From JADCCX01 sp031431475 (lineage in GTDB: Bacteria > Pseudomonadota > Alphaproteobacteria > Rhizobiales > Beijerinckiaceae): a stretch of 64,000 bases of DNA. Below the pieces are notes generated by a model. It saw only the letters and a program-made list of their open reading frames with translations. It searched no databases and was not told the DNA's origin. Location of the stretch: NCBI GenBank assembly GCA_031431475.1, contig JANPDL010000021.1, positions 62,001 through 126,000 on the forward strand. Direction: 5' to 3'. Positions 60,038-64,000 of the stretch are shown one piece after another. Both the position numbers and the translations under genes were made by a program. Each line of letters starts with the position of its first letter. Position 1 is the stretch's first letter.

Positions 60038-60918
60038 CACGTGATCCCGTTACGCTCGGGTTTGACATGCTTCTCGCGGTCCCGCTCGCCATAAAGCACC
60101 AGCGGACGCTCGTCGTCGGTCAGTACCGTCACCCGGCGCTCGTCGCCATCCTCATGGAGATCAGATCCCCCCAGACGGACATGACGCAACAGACCGCCAA
60201 AGGCTACGGCCAGATTGGCTTCGGTAAATGTTGTCGGCGTGGGTCCGTAAGCAAGCACTGTCTTGTTGAACAGCACCACCTGGTCGCAAAAGTCAGGCAC
60301 ACTGCCGAGATTGTGGGTGGACACAAACATCAGCCGCCCGTCATCGCGCAAGGCGCGAAGAAGATCGATGATGGCGGATTCGGTTTTGACATCGACGCCA
60401 GTAAAGGGCTCATCCAGCAGGATTATCTCGCTTCCTTGTGCCAGAGCACGGGCCAGAAACACACGCTTCTTCTGGCCACCGGACAACTCGCCAATCTGGT
60501 GCTTGCGGAAGTCGCTCATGCCGACACGCTCAAGCGCCTGATCGACAGCAGCATGGTCCACCTTGCCAGGAATGCGCAGGAAATTCATGTGGCCATAGCG
60601 GCCCATCATCACGACGTCCTCGACCAGAACTGGGAAGTTCCAGTCGACATCCTCGCTTTGCGGCACATAGGCCACGAGCCCCTTCTTGAGGGCCATGTTG
60701 ACCGGCATACCGCAGATGCTGACCGTCCCAACCGTTGGCGTGAGAAACCCCATGAGCGTCTTGAACAGTGTCGACTTGCCCGAACCGTTGACGCCGACCA
60801 GGGCACAGATGGTTGATGCGCCAAGCTTGAAGGACGCATCGCGAACCGCCGAAACACCACTGGCATAACTGACAGTGATGTTTTCGGCTTCGATTGACGG
60901 CGACAGGCGGATTGTCAC
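60037..60918 (-). CDS. sitB: Metal ABC transporter ATP-binding protein
   Basis: 293 residues. Walker A GVNGSGKST near residue 42, signature LSGGQKKRVFLARALA near 141, Walker B IILLDEPFTGVD. The Q-loop is PQSEDVDWNFPVLVEDVV. A C-terminal extension of about 30 residues is rich in charged residues (GGSDLHEDGDERRVTVLTDD). Energises the SitC-SitD channel. It starts 31 bp after sitA stops. Confidence 0.95.
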   Translation of the reverse strand: MTIRLSPSIEAENITVSYASGVSAVRDASFKLGASTICALVGVNGSGKSTLFKTLMGFLTPTVGTVSICGMPVNMALKKGLVAYVPQSEDVDWNFPVLVEDVVMMGRYGHMNFLRIPGKVDHAAVDQALERVGMSDFRKHQIGELSGGQKKRVFLARALAQGSEIILLDEPFTGVDVKTESAIIDLLRALRDDGRLMFVSTHNLGSVPDFCDQVVLFNKTVLAYGPTPTTFTEANLAVAFGGLLRHVRLGGSDLHEDGDERRVTVLTDDERPLVLYGERDREKHVKPERNGIT

Positions 60919-60949
60919 TCGAAAACCTCCATCTGCCGCACCGTCCCGA

Positions 60950-61906
60950 TCACTTCTTGAAGCCTTTCACAATGGTCTCGACCGTCACTTCCAGCAGCTT
61001 CAGATAGGTCGGAACAGGTCCGTTTGCCGCACTCAGGCTGTCAACATACAGCACGCCGCCGTAGCGCACACCTGTTTCGCGCGCGACCTGTTTCGCAGGC
61101 TTGTCCGATATGGTGCTTTCGCTGAACACCACAGGAATATTGTTCTTACGCACCAGATCAATGACCTTGCGCACCTGTTGCGGCGTGCCTTGCTCATCCG
61201 CATTGATCGGCCAGAGATAGGCCTCCCGCATCCCGAAGTCACGGGTGAGATAACTGAACGCGCCTTCGCTGGTCACAAGCCAGCGCTGGTTCTCAGGAAT
61301 GGTCGACAGGCGCTTGCGCAACGGCTCGTCCAGCGCCCTGATCTCGGCGGAATACGTGGCGGCGTTCTTCGTATAGACCTCCGCATTGGCCGGATCAGCC
61401 TTGGCCAGCGCCTTACGGATATTCTCGACATAGATCAGTGCATTCGTGGGTGACATCCAGGCATGCGGATTGGGCTTGTCGGTGTACGGGCCGTCTTTGA
61501 TCCCCATGGGCACAATGCCATCCGTTATCACGACACTGGGGACGCCCTTCACGTTCTCGAAGAACTTCTCGAACCAGCGCTCGAGGTTCATGCCGTTCCA
61601 CAGGATAAGATCAGCCGATTGCGCCTTCACCACATCGAGCGGTGTGGGCGCATAATCATGGATTTCAGCGCCTGATTTGGTAACGGATTCCACGATGGCC
61701 GCCGTGCCTGCCACATTCTGCGCGATGTCCTGAATGATGGTGAAGGTGGTCACCACACGCAGCGGCTTGCCCGGCGGGCGCGGTGTTTGGGCTTGTGCCA
61801 GCGTTGAGCCCAATGACCAACCGGCAATGAGAACAGCTGAGACCGTAAAGACACGCAGCAGGCGCCTGCGAAACACGTTTGTTGGATTGAGTTGGGTAGC
61901 TAACAT
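60950..61906 (-). CDS. sitA: Periplasmic metal-binding lipoprotein/protein of the Sit type
   Basis: 318 residues. A signal peptide (LLRVFTVSAVLIAGWSLGST, cleaved after LAQAQ) precedes a cluster A-I binding protein. Metal ligands are visible: His of EIHDYAPTPLDVV, His of PNPHAWMSPTNAL, Glu of ESTISDKPAKQVA and Asp of YVDSLSAANGPVP. The two-His, one-Glu, one-Asp set with no long His-rich loop favours manganese or iron over zinc. It begins 26 bp after the outer-membrane gene stop. Confidence 0.94.
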   Translation of the reverse strand: MLATQLNPTNVFRRRLLRVFTVSAVLIAGWSLGSTLAQAQTPRPPGKPLRVVTTFTIIQDIAQNVAGTAAIVESVTKSGAEIHDYAPTPLDVVKAQSADLILWNGMNLERWFEKFFENVKGVPSVVITDGIVPMGIKDGPYTDKPNPHAWMSPTNALIYVENIRKALAKADPANAEVYTKNAATYSAEIRALDEPLRKRLSTIPENQRWLVTSEGAFSYLTRDFGMREAYLWPINADEQGTPQQVRKVIDLVRKNNIPVVFSESTISDKPAKQVARETGVRYGGVLYVDSLSAANGPVPTYLKLLEVTVETIVKGFKK

Positions 61907-61932
61907 GAGATGCCCCTTGTGCTGGATTGAGA

Positions 61933-62952
61933 TCAGAATGTGTAGCCAAGCTTCAGCTTGGCGATGTGATGGCTGAAATTTGTGGTGTCGAGTGAACCCG
62001 GAACGCCTTGAGCTTTTCCGGCGACCTGCACGCCCAAGGTGCCGGACACACTGAGCTTGCCGGACACAGGCTCCCAGAAGAAGGTTGGACCCACGAACCA
62101 GGCCTGACCACTGAGCCGATTCAGGAATGCCCCGTCATATGCTCGCAGATGCTGCAATTCGACCCCGACAAACAGAGGGTCAGCCACCTTGAGGGCAGCT
62201 GCGGCCCGCAGGTTGAGACTTGAACTCCGGCACCAGGCACTTAACCCAGCGGCCGCAGGCACGCAGCCGTTCAGCCCCAACGGCTCCGCCGTCGCGTAGG
62301 CATGGGCAAACTCGATGCTGAATGCTCCAAACAGCCGGTCCGGCACAACAGCGAAATCGGCCAACACCTTGTAAGTGTTCGAAAACTGGCGTGACCGCTC
62401 GGAGCCGACAAAAGGCGTCAGCGGATCAGTCAGCCGCGTATTCACCCAGGAGTAGCCGGGCTCGGTCACCAGTGTCAGCCCAATGCCATGCGTTGCACGA
62501 CCCAGCAGTTTGTATTTGATCTCGATCTGTCCGCCGAAGGCAGTTGTGCGATCTGTTGTTGACGTCAGCCGATCAGTCCCACGTCCGAGACCGATGTTGA
62601 GCGAGGGACCGACTTCCAGACAGGGCAACAAGCCATATGGAACACTGGCCTTCAGCGAATGGCCGCTGAATGACCCGCCACGGCGTCCGAAAGCGCCGCC
62701 ATATTCAAGTCCTGCGCCAAGTGAGCCAGGATCTGCCACATCGGATCCCGACCCGAAACCAAAGACATCGGCTGGCAAGGCACTTTCCTTTGTCTCCTTG
62801 CACCCCGCGAATGCAACCTCCTCGGATGGCGTGATCTTGTTCTTGCGAAGATCAGCAGCGCTTGCATATCCCGGCGCTGCGGCCACCAGCGCAGCTGACA
62901 ACACGCACGCTATCTTGCCGCTTCGCCGACGCCGCCACCAACCCTTGATCAT
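61933..62952 (-). CDS. Outer-membrane beta-barrel-like protein at the head of the sit operon
   Basis: 339 residues from the ATG at 62952, which has GGAGAG eight bases upstream. The open frame to 63186 is not used because the promoter and boxes lie in it. A basic N-terminus and signal peptide (KIACVLSAALVAAAPGYASA) precede a region rich in alternating hydrophobic residues and Gly, ending in KLGYTF, with a terminal Phe typical of outer-membrane proteins. Four cysteines are present (for example AGCKETKES, LPCLEVGPS, GCVPAAA). I do not recognise its family with certainty. Its place before sitA suggests a metal channel. Confidence 0.75.
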   Translation of the reverse strand: MIKGWWRRRRSGKIACVLSAALVAAAPGYASAADLRKNKITPSEEVAFAGCKETKESALPADVFGFGSGSDVADPGSLGAGLEYGGAFGRRGGSFSGHSLKASVPYGLLPCLEVGPSLNIGLGRGTDRLTSTTDRTTAFGGQIEIKYKLLGRATHGIGLTLVTEPGYSWVNTRLTDPLTPFVGSERSRQFSNTYKVLADFAVVPDRLFGAFSIEFAHAYATAEPLGLNGCVPAAAGLSAWCRSSSLNLRAAAALKVADPLFVGVELQHLRAYDGAFLNRLSGQAWFVGPTFFWEPVSGKLSVSGTLGVQVAGKAQGVPGSLDTTNFSHHIAKLKLGYTF

Positions 62953-62982
62953 AGTCGTCTCTCCATCATTGAGTGACGACAG

Positions 62983-63032
62983 TGCTAATGCGAATGATTT
63001 GCATCTGTCAATACAGTTGCGAATGATTTGCA
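62983..63032 (-). promoter_or_regulatory. Sit operon promoter with two Fur/Mur-type boxes
   Basis: On the minus strand a consensus TTGACA (63011-63006) and TTAGCA (62988-62983) are 17 bp apart. A 15-bp box TGCAAATCATTCGCA fills most of the spacer (62989-63003), and the same 15 bp recur just upstream of -35 (63018-63032), 29 bp away. This 7-1-7 palindrome resembles the manganese-responsive Mur or Fur sites of rhizobia. Repression by a Fur-family protein with metal as co-repressor is the natural reading. Confidence 0.82.
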
Positions 63033-63117
63033 AAAATAAGAGCGCAACTGCAAAGCAGTAGGATGACGCTAGAACGGGCGATAAAATCACTTTTGCGTCG
63101 GCATTAAGCCTGTCGTC

Positions 63118-63380
63118 ATGCGTATGACCGAACAGCGCAAGATTATCCTGCGCCCGCTGGAAAACAAAGGCGCGCTCCAGCGCCATGCCTTCGACGAGAG
63201 GCCACGCGTTTCGAAAACACCGACACCAAACATTATGATCGTCAGATTGGCCTCAATACAGGCACGGACATTGAGTCCCGGTTCGAAAAGTTCGAGAAAC
63301 GCCAGGCGGAAATTGCGGCTGAACTGGGCCATGAGACCATGCGTCACAAGCTGGAACTGTGTTGCTGCAAGAGCTCATGA
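63118..63380 (+). pseudogene. Fur-family regulator, decayed (lacks the DNA-binding helices, frameshifted)
   Basis: The first segment reads MRMTEQRKIILR followed directly by PLENKGALQRHAFDE. In intact Fur-type proteins these two pieces are separated by about 40-45 residues that form the winged helix. After AFDE a one-base frameshift occurs, and the other frame continues RFENTDTKHYDRQIGLNTGT and then EIAAELGHETMRHKLELCCC before a stop at 63380. The metal motif HHDH of the family reads KHYDRQ here. Divergent from the sit operon. Confidence 0.75.
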
Positions 63381-63591
63381 CGGGTGACTGGAGAGAAACC
63401 ACACTAAACACGCGACTCGCCTGCCGGATCTTTACAGGGGCGGCTCACAGGCGCGTGTGACAACATTTGAATGTCTGGTGGAATGCAGAAAAACTGATCA
63501 TTAGGGCGTGTCGTCAGTCCCCAAGACTGCTGCCAATGCGCCTTAGCCTCTGAGCTGGTACCGCTCAATATCGTCCGGAAAGGCTGAAAGC
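63381..63591. other. Short non-coding stretch
   Basis: No gene and no clear regulatory site. The sequence GGGCGTGTCGTCAG near 63504-63517 resembles ends of some insertion sequences, but no second end or transposase is present. Confidence 0.3.
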
Positions 63592-64000
63592 CTACAAATC
63601 TCCCATGAGCCTCGGCAGAAATAGCGCGATCTCGGGCACGAAGGTCACAAGCAACAGCGAACACAGCATAGCCAGCACAAACCACAGAACCCAAGGTACG
63701 GTTGATTCCATGGTGCAGCCCGCAACCTTGCAGGTCACCATCAGGTTAACCGCCATGGGTGGTGTGAACTGGCCGATGGCGATGTTCATGGTCATGATGA
63801 TGCCAAACCACGTCAGGTTCCAGCCATAGGTCTTGGCGATGGGCAGCAGGATCGGCAGGAACACGAGGAAGATCGAAACGCCGTCGATCAGCATGCCCGC
63901 GATCAGCAGGATAACCGTGATTGCCAGCAGCATCACCGTTTCATTCGCAGTGAAAGAGATGAGTGTTTTGGCAGCCGCATCGAAAGTTCCGACTGTGGAG
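63592..64000 (-). CDS. TRAP transporter large permease (DctM), C-terminal part
   Basis: Runs off the right edge, and 136 codons of the C-terminal part are visible. The protein is very hydrophobic, with the TRAP large-subunit features MMLLAITVILLIAGMLIDGV, WFGIIMTMNIAIGQFTPPMA and WVLWFVLAMLCSLLLVTF. DctM forms the membrane channel of tripartite ATP-independent transporters and would pair with a small subunit and binding protein outside the window. The upstream frame is open (TVGTFDAAAKTLISFTANET). Confidence 0.9.
   Translation of the reverse strand, partial: STVGTFDAAAKTLISFTANETVMLLAITVILLIAGMLIDGVSIFLVFLPILLPIAKTYGWNLTWFGIIMTMNIAIGQFTPPMAVNLMVTCKVAGCTMESTVPWVLWFVLAMLCSLLLVTFVPEIALFLPRLMGDL

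Noticed and set aside
63504..63517. Possible insertion-sequence end in the gap before the TRAP gene
   Set aside because: No matching second end, target duplication or transposase is visible. The resemblance is from memory and too short.

Overview
The window looks like the chromosome of a GC-rich alphaproteobacterium, most likely of the order Hyphomicrobiales (Rhizobiales). The grounds are a RecJ - GlpX - homoserine dehydrogenase string, a tpiA / ppiD-like / trpE neighbourhood, a phasin with TGC-rich operators, a ClpS-ClpA pair and rhizobial-type intergenic palindromes. I cannot name a genus. Most of the window is ordinary core chromosome. The region from the tRNA-Ser gene to the right edge looks accessory.

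Layout. 1-11.1 kb: first codons of acpP, then rpoC, rpoB, rplL and rplJ (all minus strand) behind a long L10-type leader, and tRNA-Glu. The usual flanks (rplK-rplA upstream, rpsL downstream) are absent. 11.1-16.8 kb: recJ, glpX, hom, a small secreted protein and a phytoene-synthase-like protein. 16.8-19.2 kb: a translationally coupled azlC-azlD-benE transporter set. 19.2-23.6 kb: a DUF3833 lipoprotein, clpS-clpA with a coupled small membrane protein, and a phasin. 23.7-32.2 kb: a D,D-carboxypeptidase with a SPOR domain, rpmG, tpiA, a PpiD-like chaperone overlapping trpE, an acyl-CoA synthetase and yacG. 32.2-39.5 kb: an OpgG-type glucan protein divergent from a GH15 glycosidase, rnpB (RNase P RNA, minus) with a readable promoter, pyrE-acpS, trpG, maf and cysE.

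39.5-57.7 kb is a mosaic of small metabolic units. It holds an enoyl-CoA hydratase, three alpha/beta hydrolases, a CHCC zinc-finger protein followed by a flavin monooxygenase that has no normal start codon, transporters, an orphan amino-acid-type binding protein, a D-2-hydroxyacid dehydrogenase, a DEAD-box helicase with a 120-bp tandem repeat, LysE and GST genes facing a YafY/WYL-type regulator across a palindrome, a flavin monooxygenase with a DapA-like lyase, and a FliK-like/FlhB-like pair.

57.7-64 kb: tRNA-Ser(CGA) is followed by the N-terminal stub of a tyrosine recombinase that is broken by the left end of an IS3-family element. Next comes a five-gene operon on the minus strand, an outer-membrane protein followed by sitA, sitB, sitC and sitD, for divalent metal uptake (probably manganese). 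Its promoter has a consensus -35, one Fur-type box in the -35/-10 spacer and a second box just upstream. Divergent from it lies a Fur-family regulator gene that has lost its DNA-binding domain, carries a frameshift and has altered metal ligands. The window ends in a TRAP transporter large-permease gene.

The best candidates for something new are the metal operon with its outer-membrane gene, double box and dead Fur-family neighbour, the azlC-azlD-benE trio, and the CTG-start monooxygenase. The phasin promoter uses almost the same operator geometry as the metal operon (one box in the spacer, one upstream of -35, about 30 bp apart).
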